Positions 46,593 through 55,450 of a stretch of DNA of 64,000 nucleotides are shown one piece after another. Below the pieces are notes generated by a model. It was not told where the DNA came from. It was given only the letters and a program-made list of their open reading frames with translations, and made no database searches. How positions within the stretch are numbered: position 1 is the first letter of the stretch; every line of letters begins with the position of its first letter. Where the stretch lies: contig CAYLKS010000004.1 of the NCBI GenBank assembly GCA_964384205.1, positions 18,160-82,159 on the forward strand, given 5' to 3'. This DNA is from CAYLKS01 sp964384205 [NCBI: uncultured bacterium]. Lineage in GTDB: Bacteria > JAGOEH01. Both the position numbers and the translations under genes were made by a program.

Positions 46593-47174
46593 ATGATAAA
46601 TATTAAATCTTCTGAACATAAAAAGAAAGTAAGAGAAAAGATTATTGAATCTGCTTTTGAACTTTTTGCGCAATTCGGATTTCATAAAACTACAATAGAT
46701 ATGGTGGCATCTAAAGCCAATATTTCAAAAGGGCTTATTTATAATTATTTTGAAAATAAAGAACATCTGCTTGAAGAAACAATTCATTTTATTTTTTTTA
46801 AGATTGAAGAAAAATTTTTTAGTAAACTTGACTTACAAAATTCAGATAATATTTTCAAAGATATAATTGATATCTATTTTGATGAAATTATAAAAGATGA
46901 AAATTTTTGGTTTTTTTTTGCTTCAATTTTATTCCAACCCGATATAGCTAATATCGCAAGAAAAATAGCAGCTCCTTTTATCAAAAATATAATAGATGAA
47001 ATAGAAAATTTGTTTAAAATGAAAAATAGTAAAAATCCCAGAGAGGAAGCCTTTTTATTTGGAGCTTTATTAGATGGTATCTTTTTCGATTATTTTATAA
47101 TGAAACCGTCATATCCTATAAAAAAAATAAAAGAATTTTTGATAAAAAAATATTCAATAGGGGGTACGATATGA
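46593..47174 (+). CDS. TetR family transcriptional regulator
   Basis: 193 residues from the ATG at 46593 (AAAGGAG 7 nt upstream); a TTG at 46587 is possible but lies too close to that site. The N-terminal HTH reads IIESAFELFAQFGFHKTTIDMVASKANISKGLIYNYF-like, split here as AFELFAQFGFHKTTIDMVA then ISKGLIYNYFENKE. The C-terminal ligand domain is not assignable. It heads an operon with an RND exporter and probably represses it through the palindrome at its promoter. Confidence 0.92.
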   Translation: MINIKSSEHKKKVREKIIESAFELFAQFGFHKTTIDMVASKANISKGLIYNYFENKEHLLEETIHFIFFKIEEKFFSKLDLQNSDNIFKDIIDIYFDEIIKDENFWFFFASILFQPDIANIARKIAAPFIKNIIDEIENLFKMKNSKNPREEAFLFGALLDGIFFDYFIMKPSYPIKKIKEFLIKKYSIGGTI

Positions 47175-47923
47175 AAAAAGTAGCTTTTTTTTACTTTCTT
47201 ATTATTGGTTATCTTTTAGCTCAGAATTTGACAGCACTGGATATTATGAAAAAAGTAATTGATATTTTAACTCCTAAAACTGCATATACCAAATCGAAAA
47301 TGATTATAACAACTACAGGTGGAGAGAAAAGAACTTTTATCACAGAATCTTATGCCAAAAATAATGGAGAAAAAATGTTACTGAAATATTTAGCTCCTGC
47401 TCAAGTCAAAGGACAGAAAACCCTGCTTTTAAATAATGCAGATGATATATGGGTATATTTCCCTGTTACAAATAGAGTGAGAAAACTTGCCACACATGCT
47501 AAAAAAAGAAAAGTGCAGGGTAGTGACTTTTCTTACGAGGATATGGGGACTGGGAAATCTTTTATATCAGATTATAATAGTAAAATTATAAAAGATACAG
47601 TTTACAATGACAAAAAATGCTATTTAATTGAACTTATTCCAAAAAAAGGCATTATTACTTCTTATAGTAAATTGAGATTTGTAATAGATAAAAAAAACTT
47701 TTATCCTTATGAAATTCAATATTTTGATGAGAAAGCACCAGATATTATGTTGAAGAAATTAATTTCTTATAATATTAAAATTGTAGATAATATCCCCACA
47801 GCTTATAAAATGGTTATGTACAACTTGATAGATAATACAAATACTCAAATAGAATTAATAGATGTAAAATATAATATAAAAATACCTGATGCTATGTTTT
47901 CTGAAAGGGGATTGAAAAGATGA
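47171..47923 (+). CDS. LolA-like outer-membrane lipoprotein-sorting protein
   Basis: 250 residues with a signal peptide (MKKVAFFYFLIIGYLLAQ). The body follows the LolA-like fold family often annotated outer membrane lipoprotein-sorting protein: MLLKYLAPAQVKGQKTLL, DDIWVYFP, RKLATHAKKRKVQGSDFSYED. These proteins are commonly encoded beside MMPL/RND exporters, as here, and may shuttle a lipid or lipoprotein. It overlaps tetR and the next gene by 4 nt each. Confidence 0.8.
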   Translation: MKKVAFFYFLIIGYLLAQNLTALDIMKKVIDILTPKTAYTKSKMIITTTGGEKRTFITESYAKNNGEKMLLKYLAPAQVKGQKTLLLNNADDIWVYFPVTNRVRKLATHAKKRKVQGSDFSYEDMGTGKSFISDYNSKIIKDTVYNDKKCYLIELIPKKGIITSYSKLRFVIDKKNFYPYEIQYFDEKAPDIMLKKLISYNIKIVDNIPTAYKMVMYNLIDNTNTQIELIDVKYNIKIPDAMFSERGLKR

Positions 47924-49032
47924 TTTTGATATTATTTTTTCTTTTGTGCTCAACTTTATTTGGTCAGACCGGCTATTATGAAAATAATCTGGTATTTTAT
48001 AAGCTTAAAAATAAAGATATTATAATGCAATCCAATAAATTGCGCGTGGATTTAGAAAAGAGAATAAATAGAATAGAATTTAAGGCTAATGTTAATTTTT
48101 ATAATTATAATGGTACTACAGTATTCGATTTTAAAGATTATTTGCCAGATTTTTTTGAAAGTTATCCTTATGGAGTTTTTTCTCAAACTTATAAAGATAC
48201 ATACAAATTGGATAATATTTATCTTAAGTTTAGTTTGTCAAATGTTGATTTTACAATTGGTAAACAACAAATATCCCCTGGCACTGGATATTTTTTAAAT
48301 CCCGTTGATATTTTTAATCAAAAAGATTATACAGACCCTGCATATGAACAACCAGGGTACAATGCTTTTAAAATAGATTATTTTATGACATTAAATTCAC
48401 AATTAATATTTATTTTTTCGCCAGATAGCACCTTTGATTTTTCTACAATATTTGTAAGATATAAACATAACTTCAGTAAATTTGATGTTAGTTTATATTT
48501 ATCTCGATATTATAAACATCAATTGGATAAATTTTTTAATGATGAATATTTTTGCAGTAAGATGCTGGGGCTTTCGTTTGCTGGAGAATTTATCGGACTT
48601 GGTGTGTGGGGTGAATTTGCCTTTTTTGATCCTGAATCTCATAAAAATTATTTAGAATATCTTATAGGTTTTGATTATACATTTGAAAATGGATTATATA
48701 TTTTAAATGAATTTTATTATAATAGTGAAAATGATAAAAAGCTTTTTTCTTTTGAATGGATTAATTATTTTTCGGGAGCCATTAAATCACCAATGAAAAT
48801 GTTGGATTTTTCATATATTGATTATCCATTAACAGATTTGATAAGTTTGGGCATATCTTCATTATATTCTATGGATGATAACAGTTTCTCTATTATTCCT
48901 CATTTTATATGGAATATTTTTGAAAATACAGAATTAACTTTTAGGTTTGTTTTTAATAGCGGCAAAAAACGTTCTTTTTTATCTTCTTCTATGGGTGAGG
49001 CTTTATTTTGTAGATTAAAGTATTATTTTTGA
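47920..49032 (+). CDS. Putative outer-membrane beta-barrel protein of the exporter operon
   Basis: 370 residues with a signal peptide (MILILFFLLCSTLFGQ). The remainder alternates aromatic and polar residues in strands and ends in YYF, the sort of C-terminus recognised by the BAM machinery. No family name can be assigned. Genetic position between a LolA-like protein and an RND exporter suggests an outer-membrane component of the same export route. Confidence 0.6.
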   Translation: MILILFFLLCSTLFGQTGYYENNLVFYKLKNKDIIMQSNKLRVDLEKRINRIEFKANVNFYNYNGTTVFDFKDYLPDFFESYPYGVFSQTYKDTYKLDNIYLKFSLSNVDFTIGKQQISPGTGYFLNPVDIFNQKDYTDPAYEQPGYNAFKIDYFMTLNSQLIFIFSPDSTFDFSTIFVRYKHNFSKFDVSLYLSRYYKHQLDKFFNDEYFCSKMLGLSFAGEFIGLGVWGEFAFFDPESHKNYLEYLIGFDYTFENGLYILNEFYYNSENDKKLFSFEWINYFSGAIKSPMKMLDFSYIDYPLTDLISLGISSLYSMDDNSFSIIPHFIWNIFENTELTFRFVFNSGKKRSFLSSSMGEALFCRLKYYF

Positions 49033-49048
49033 ATATATGGGGGGTTTT

Positions 49049-51709
49049 ATGAAAGATAGACTTTTAAAAAATATTGCAAAATTACAGGTACATCGGCCGT
49101 ATCTGGTTGTTTTTTCTTTTATTATTTTATCTATAGTTGGTTTATATATGGGATCTAAATTAAAGGTTACTATGCGATGGTCCGACCTTTTACCAACAAA
49201 TCGTCCATCAGTTAAAGAATTTAATAAAATCATTGAAAAATATAAATCAGCATCAACTGTTATTGTTGCAGTCGAGGGGGCCGATAGAGAGAATATAGAG
49301 AATTTTGTTGAAGATTATGTTAAAAAGATTAAAAGGCATAAGCTTATAAAAAGGATAGATTATATCATAGATACTACTTTTTACCTTAATCATGGATTAA
49401 TGATAATGAAAACTAAAGATCTTAAAAATTCTACTGATTTATTTAAAACTACAGATTTTGTGGACTTTGTGAAGAATTTAAATCATACTATGGAAAAGAC
49501 ATATATATATTCAGAGGATGAAGAGGTTTTATCTAATAAGGAAAAAACAGATAAAGCAATTATGTTAGTTGATGCTATCCGTGATTTTGTTGGTGATTTG
49601 AATAGTTTAAAAAATATGAAACAATTAGATACTAATAGAGTTTTCGAAAATATTGATAAATTTTTTATAGGGGAAAAGTATTTTTATTCTTATGATAAAA
49701 AGATGGTGTTGATAAATATTATTCCAACTTTTACAATTGTTGATTTAGAAAAATGTATAGAATTAACACATTTTTTAAGAAATACCGGGAAAATTGTAAA
49801 TAAAAAATACCCCTCTGTCAAATTTGGATTAACAGGTTTTATCGCTATGGGTAGTGATGAAATGGATTCTATTGAACCTTATATGTTGCCAATTACATTA
49901 ATTACTTTTATTTTGATAATATTAATTTTTATAATTTTTTTCAAAATGTGGATTTCTCCAATTTTGGCAGGGGTTGTTCTTATAGTATCTGTTATTTTAA
50001 GTTCTGCTTTAGCATATGTTTTTTATGGTCATTTAAATATTATGACATCAATGTTCGCTGTTATTTTATTAGGACTTGGAATTGATTTTTCTATACATAT
50101 AATATCAAATATGTTGGAATCTTTATCTAATGGATATAGTGTAGAAGATTCTATTTATTCTGCATTGAATAAAGTTGGTGGAGGAATTATTACAGGAGCA
50201 ATGACCACAGGTTTTGCTTTTTTGGTTTTATTAGTTTCAGAAAATAGAGGAATGAAAGAATTTGGCGCTGTTGTAGGAATAGGTGTTATTGTTGCTATGG
50301 CTGTTACAATAATGTTATTGCCAGCTTTGTTATCGATTTATTTTAAGAAAAAAAAGGATGTGAAAAAGAAAATTTCTGATTTTAAATTATTAGGCAGAAT
50401 CGGGCAATCATTCGCTGATAATAGAATTGTGATGATTGTTATTATTGTTATATTAAGTGTTATTTTTATGAGATATACTCTTAATTTGCGGTTTGATTAT
50501 AAAATGTTGAATATGGAACCTAAAGATATGGAATCTGTAATTTATAATGATAAAATAATAGAAAAATATGAGATTAGTCCAGACTATGCATTATTTTCTT
50601 CCTCAAGTCTTGATACTTTGAAAGAAGTGGCAAGTTTTTTAAAACGTTATAAAATAATAGCTAATGTAACCTCAATAACAGATATAATAAAGGATAGTAT
50701 AACATATAAAAATAATAAAGAAATTATATTGAATATTAAGAAATATTTTGAAAATAGACAAATTCCTAAACTCAACTCAAAAAGATTTAAATTATTATTG
50801 AAATATCTTGATACTTTATGGATGAATGTTTATGAGATGGGAAACCTTGCTTTTACAAATGGTCAATCTAAGCTTGAAAAAAGATGTTTTGATATTGTAA
50901 AAAAACAAGAAGATAGAGATAGTGATTTAATTAAAATGACAAAGGCATCTCTTCAATATACTTGGCAGAATAATAAGAATATTTTGGCAAAATATTCGGA
51001 GATATTTTTAAAACATTATAATAAAAGAGTATCTAATTTGTTAAATACAGAGATTGTTACGATAGAGAATTTGCCTGTTTCTATTAAACAGCAATATATT
51101 AGTGATGACGGGAAAGAATTTTTAATGACAATTTATGCAAAGGATGATGTTTGGGATTTAAAGAGATTGAAAGTATTTACTAAAATTTTAAAAAATGCAA
51201 ATCCAAGAATAACAGGTACTCCGCCATTATATGTTGATCTTATTGATATGATATCTGCAGATGGCAAAAAAGCCATAATTTTATCTATTATAATAATTTT
51301 CATTTTTCTTATGCTTGATTTTAAAAATATTTATATAGCATTAATAACACTTATCCCTTTGGGGGTTAGTTTAGTTACCCTTGGTTTTGTAATGAATATA
51401 ATGGGAATTATGATAAACGTAAATAATATTATTGCCTTTCCTTTATTATTGGGAATAGGAATTGATGATGGAGTTCATTTTGTCCATCGATATTTAAAAG
51501 AAGGAAATAATATTTATAAAGCGTATTCTTCCACAGGCAAAGCTGCTTTGCTTACTACTATAACTACTGTAATAGGATTTGGAGCTTTGATTATTTTTCC
51601 ACATAGAGGAATGGCGAGCATGGGGCTTGTATTAGCTATTGGAATTTCTATTTGTTGGATTTCAACTGTTCTTATAGTTGCACCATTTATTTCTTTGATA
51701 AAAAAATGA
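49049..51709 (+). CDS. RND/MMPL family exporter
   Basis: 886 residues from the ATG at 49049 (a GGGGG site 4 nt upstream makes this better than the ATG at 49037). Two halves each have a leading transmembrane helix, a large periplasmic loop and a group of five helices. Transport motifs are LGLGIDFSIHI in the first half and LGIGIDDGVHF in the second, with the charged Asp in the helix. It resembles the MMPL/HpnN branch, which moves lipids. Cargo unknown. Confidence 0.87.
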   Translation: MKDRLLKNIAKLQVHRPYLVVFSFIILSIVGLYMGSKLKVTMRWSDLLPTNRPSVKEFNKIIEKYKSASTVIVAVEGADRENIENFVEDYVKKIKRHKLIKRIDYIIDTTFYLNHGLMIMKTKDLKNSTDLFKTTDFVDFVKNLNHTMEKTYIYSEDEEVLSNKEKTDKAIMLVDAIRDFVGDLNSLKNMKQLDTNRVFENIDKFFIGEKYFYSYDKKMVLINIIPTFTIVDLEKCIELTHFLRNTGKIVNKKYPSVKFGLTGFIAMGSDEMDSIEPYMLPITLITFILIILIFIIFFKMWISPILAGVVLIVSVILSSALAYVFYGHLNIMTSMFAVILLGLGIDFSIHIISNMLESLSNGYSVEDSIYSALNKVGGGIITGAMTTGFAFLVLLVSENRGMKEFGAVVGIGVIVAMAVTIMLLPALLSIYFKKKKDVKKKISDFKLLGRIGQSFADNRIVMIVIIVILSVIFMRYTLNLRFDYKMLNMEPKDMESVIYNDKIIEKYEISPDYALFSSSSLDTLKEVASFLKRYKIIANVTSITDIIKDSITYKNNKEIILNIKKYFENRQIPKLNSKRFKLLLKYLDTLWMNVYEMGNLAFTNGQSKLEKRCFDIVKKQEDRDSDLIKMTKASLQYTWQNNKNILAKYSEIFLKHYNKRVSNLLNTEIVTIENLPVSIKQQYISDDGKEFLMTIYAKDDVWDLKRLKVFTKILKNANPRITGTPPLYVDLIDMISADGKKAIILSIIIIFIFLMLDFKNIYIALITLIPLGVSLVTLGFVMNIMGIMINVNNIIAFPLLLGIGIDDGVHFVHRYLKEGNNIYKAYSSTGKAALLTTITTVIGFGALIIFPHRGMASMGLVLAIGISICWISTVLIVAPFISLIKK

Positions 51710-52074
51710 TATTGAGTCAGTAGTGCTATGAAATTTTAATTGTATTTGCCGGTAATTTTATTAATAAATTTGGTTCTTTTTAATATATAAAGTGGAGAGT
51801 ATTTGATTTTTTTAAATATTTATTTTTTTTGTCAAAAAAATGTAAAATTTTATGTTATCTTTTTGACGCTTTTTTATATAATTTAATTATTTTAATATTC
51901 TTAAATGTGATCTATTTTTTTTATTTAAAAAGCTGCAAAATTTATTCAATCTTTACTTTTTTTATAAATATTTTTAGGAATTTAGAGTTAAAATAAATAT
52001 GATATTATAAGTTTTTGTTTTTTATTGAGTTAAGTTTTTAATATTAAAATTTGTATAATTATTAAAAAAAAATC

Positions 52075-52102
52075 TTGACACGTTAGATTTTATTTATATA
52101 TT
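52075..52102 (+). promoter_or_regulatory. Promoter of the surface-protein operon
   Basis: TTGACA at 52075-52080, 16-bp spacer, TATATT at 52097-52102. Start near 52109, about 147 nt before the receptor ATG, so the leader includes the small ORF at 52171. Confidence 0.65.
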
Positions 52103-52170
52103 TAAAATATGAGTAAAAATTATTTAAAATAATAAGAAAATTACTTAAAAATATTAAACAGGAGGAGTGA

Positions 52171-52233
52171 ATGGTATATTCTTTCAGTCCGTTAAGTTGT
52201 GTTAATGTATTAAGTTATATTATTGTTTCATGA
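52171..52233 (+). CDS. Putative 20-codon upstream ORF (leader peptide)
   Basis: ATG at 52171 with GGAGG 5 nt upstream (52161-52165), 20 codons, TGA at 52231-52233. The stop lies 2 nt before the AGAGGAGG site of the receptor gene, which would let a terminating ribosome hand over to the next start. The peptide is uncharged and rich in Ser, Val and Ile (MVYSFSPLSC...). No amino-acid run suggests classical attenuation. Confidence 0.45.
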   Translation: MVYSFSPLSCVNVLSYIIVS

Positions 52234-52255
52234 TAAGAGGAGGATGTATAATTGT

Positions 52256-55200
52256 ATGAAAAAAAGTAAGTTATTTTTAATTCTTCTTGTTTTATTTTTA
52301 ATTTCTTCCCGTGTCTTTGCAGGTACAACGGGAAAAATTGCCGGTAAAATTGTTGATGCAACTACTGGAGAAGCATTGGTAGGGGCAAATGTAATTATTA
52401 CTTCTATATGGATGGAAGGTATTGAAATTGATTTACCAGATAAGATGGGAGCAGCAACAGATATTGATGGATATTTTGTTATATTAAATATTCCTCCAGG
52501 TGTTTATACAGTAAAAGTTAGTATGATAGGTTATGAAGCTAAGATTGTTAATGATGTAAGAGTGGAAATTGATAGAACTACTACATTGAATTTAAAATTA
52601 CAAGAAACAGCCATTCAGGGGAAGGAAGTTATTGTTGTTGCTAAAAGAGAAATTATTAAAAAAGATGTTGGTGCTTCTCAAAGAAGTTTAAATGCTGATG
52701 AAATTAAGGATATGCCGGTTTCTGATGTGGGTGATGTTGTAGGTCTTCAGGCTGGTATTACCTCCGGTTTAAGTATTAGAGGAAGTGGTAGTGATCAAAC
52801 ATTATTTATGGTAGATGGCATCTCTTTAAGAGATGAGCGTACTAATCAGCCTATTACATTAGTGCCTATGAGTGCTATTCAGGCTGTTTCTGTGCAAACT
52901 GGCGGTTTTAATGCTGAATATAATAATGTTAGATCTGGTGTTGTTAATGTGGTTACAAGAGAAGGTAGTGAAAATAGATATACTTTTAATTTAACATATA
53001 GAAATAGTCAGCCTGCTAAAAAACATTTTGGCATCTCTCCTTATGATCCAAATTCATTTTGGCTAAGACCTTATTTAGATGATGCTGTTTGTTGGACCGG
53101 TACCGATAATGGTGCCTGGGATTATTATACGAGAAGGCAGTATCCAGAATTTAAAGGATGGAATAGTATTTCTGCTACTACTGTAAAAGATGATGACCCA
53201 AATAATGATTTAACTCCTTATGGAGCGCAGAGATTATTTAAATGGCAAAGAAGAAAGCAGGGCGATATAAAAAGACCTGATTATACAATAGATGGTGGAT
53301 TTGGAGGACCAGTTCCTTTTATAGGTAAAAAACTTGGTAATCTCAGGTTCTTCTTATCTTTTAGAAAAGAACAAAATATGTATTTGTATCAGTTAAATAC
53401 AGACGGTATAACCAAAAATGCTTTGATGTTAAAATTAGTCTCTGATTTAACTTCATCAACAAAATTAACATTAATCGGTTTGTATGGTGAATTATTTGCT
53501 ACGGCTACTTATGGCGGATATACCGGATACTATGAAAGTGTTTATGGTGTTGCCACTTCTCTTAATAGAATCGGGCACACTTCTAACTGGAGACTTTTTA
53601 CTAATGATTATTTTTCAAGAACTTCACAATATAGTAATACTATCTCCGCTAAAATTACTCATGTTTTTGACCCTGGTACTTTTATGGAAGTTGTTTTAAA
53701 AAGAGATTATAGAAATTATAATACAGGCCCCGGCAGAGTAAGGGATACTACTAAAAGGTATGAAATTTTTCCAGGATATTTTGTAGATGAAGCTCCTTTT
53801 GGATTTGAAGATGATCCTGTTTTTGCTATTGATGGTATGGGTATGGGAGGCTCCTTTTCTCAAAAAAGAGATTATAGTAATTTTACAACATGGACTTTTA
53901 AAGCAGATTATACAACTCAGTACAATAAATATAATCAGATTAAAACTGGTTTCAATTTTGTAATGAATAGATTTGATTTAAGTTTCGGTTCTGTTAATAA
54001 AGCTTTGCCGGAAGGTAATTATTGGACTACTATGAAAAGAGATCCTTACAGAACCAGTATTTATATTCAGGATAAATTAGAATTTGAAGGTATGATCGCA
54101 ACTATAGGATTAGTTGGCGATTATATGGATCCTACTGGAACATGGTACGAAGTGGAGCCTTATGATGAGAAATTTTTCTCTACTGATTACAATCAATTAG
54201 TAGAAGATACTGTAAGTAAAAAAGATGCAGCACCAAGATTTACATTGAGTCCAAGATTTACTATATCTCATCCTATTAGTGTTAATTCAAAAATATATTT
54301 TAACTATGGTCATTTTAGGCAACAGCCTACTTCCGAAAGAATGTATATGGTAAGGCGTGGGGTAGGAGAAAAAGTTCAATATTTCGGTAACCCAACTTTA
54401 TCTCTTGCAAGGACTATCTCTTATGAATTAGGATATGACCATGCTTTATTTGATAATTATCTTGTGCATATTTCTGGTTATTATAAAGATATCAGCGATG
54501 AAGAAAGATGGGTTAGATATATTAGTATCGATGGAAAAGTGAATTATTATAGACTTACAAATAATAATTATGAAGATATTAGAGGGCTTGAAATTGATAT
54601 TGCTAAAATTAAAGGTGATTGGTTTACAGGAGATATCAATTATGAATATAGAGTAAATACAAATGGTTATTTTGGAACTGCATATTACTATCAAAATCCA
54701 GCAGAACAAAGAGATTATTTAAGAAGGAATGTTTATCAAGAAAAACCAAAACCTATTCCACGAGTTAAGGCTAATTTCGATTTACATACTCCTGCTAAGT
54801 TTGGGCCAAAATTTTTTGATAATCATATCCTTGGTGCATGGCATGCTAATTTTATTTTCTATTATACTGGTGGTTCATGGTTTACATGGAACCCCAATGA
54901 TAAGCCAGGTATCCAATATAATGTAAAATGGAGAGATTCTTTCTCTTCTGATCTTAAAATTTCTAAAGTTTTTAGATATAAAAGTGCATCTATTAAATTT
55001 TTCGTAGATTTTTATAATTTGTTTAATAATAAAAACTTCTCAGGCATATCTTTCTATGATATTCATGATTATTATGATTATATGAAATCATTGCATTTAT
55101 CTGAAAAAACAATAAAAGAATTAGGTTATAATGCAATAACTGGAGATGATAAACCTGGTGATTATAGAAAAACAGGAGTACCTTTCCAGCCTATGGAATG

Positions 55201-55438
55201 GACAAATTCTGTTTATGAAATTCCAAATCCTAATACTTCTGTTATTTATTATGATAACTCTACAAAAACTTATATGCAATATGATGGTGAAAACTGGAAT
55301 CAGGTTTCAAAATCAAAAATTGATAAGATATTAAAAGATAAGGCTTATATTGACATGCCAAATTTAAGTTATTTTACTTTCCTTAATCCTCGTGATATTT
55401 TCTTTGGTATTAGTATTAGTTTTGATTTAAAAAAATAA
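52256..55438 (+). CDS. TonB-dependent receptor-like outer-membrane protein
   Basis: 1060 residues from the ATG at 52256, where the signal peptide MKKSKLFLILLVLFLISSRVFA begins in earnest as a Lys-Lys start and hydrophobic core. Residues about 25-115 are a carboxypeptidase-like domain, then a plug (LQAGITSGLSIRGSGSDQ, GGFNAEYNNVRSGVVNVVT) and a large barrel. AGAGGAGG lies 12 nt upstream; ATG 52244 abuts it and TTG 52223 overlaps the uORF, so both are less likely. First gene of the surface operon. Confidence 0.87.
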   Translation: MKKSKLFLILLVLFLISSRVFAGTTGKIAGKIVDATTGEALVGANVIITSIWMEGIEIDLPDKMGAATDIDGYFVILNIPPGVYTVKVSMIGYEAKIVNDVRVEIDRTTTLNLKLQETAIQGKEVIVVAKREIIKKDVGASQRSLNADEIKDMPVSDVGDVVGLQAGITSGLSIRGSGSDQTLFMVDGISLRDERTNQPITLVPMSAIQAVSVQTGGFNAEYNNVRSGVVNVVTREGSENRYTFNLTYRNSQPAKKHFGISPYDPNSFWLRPYLDDAVCWTGTDNGAWDYYTRRQYPEFKGWNSISATTVKDDDPNNDLTPYGAQRLFKWQRRKQGDIKRPDYTIDGGFGGPVPFIGKKLGNLRFFLSFRKEQNMYLYQLNTDGITKNALMLKLVSDLTSSTKLTLIGLYGELFATATYGGYTGYYESVYGVATSLNRIGHTSNWRLFTNDYFSRTSQYSNTISAKITHVFDPGTFMEVVLKRDYRNYNTGPGRVRDTTKRYEIFPGYFVDEAPFGFEDDPVFAIDGMGMGGSFSQKRDYSNFTTWTFKADYTTQYNKYNQIKTGFNFVMNRFDLSFGSVNKALPEGNYWTTMKRDPYRTSIYIQDKLEFEGMIATIGLVGDYMDPTGTWYEVEPYDEKFFSTDYNQLVEDTVSKKDAAPRFTLSPRFTISHPISVNSKIYFNYGHFRQQPTSERMYMVRRGVGEKVQYFGNPTLSLARTISYELGYDHALFDNYLVHISGYYKDISDEERWVRYISIDGKVNYYRLTNNNYEDIRGLEIDIAKIKGDWFTGDINYEYRVNTNGYFGTAYYYQNPAEQRDYLRRNVYQEKPKPIPRVKANFDLHTPAKFGPKFFDNHILGAWHANFIFYYTGGSWFTWNPNDKPGIQYNVKWRDSFSSDLKISKVFRYKSASIKFFVDFYNLFNNKNFSGISFYDIHDYYDYMKSLHLSEKTIKELGYNAITGDDKPGDYRKTGVPFQPMEWTNSVYEIPNPNTSVIYYDNSTKTYMQYDGENWNQVSKSKIDKILKDKAYIDMPNLSYFTFLNPRDIFFGISISFDLKK

Positions 55439-55450
55439 AAGGGATGAGCT

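Larger units (their letters stand above)
51710..52255. other. Intergenic region with promoter and upstream ORF
   Basis: Bases 51710-52070 are AT-rich and show no terminator or ORF that I can support. A promoter at 52075-52102 and a 20-codon ORF at 52171-52233 follow, both tied to the TonB receptor gene. Confidence 0.6.
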
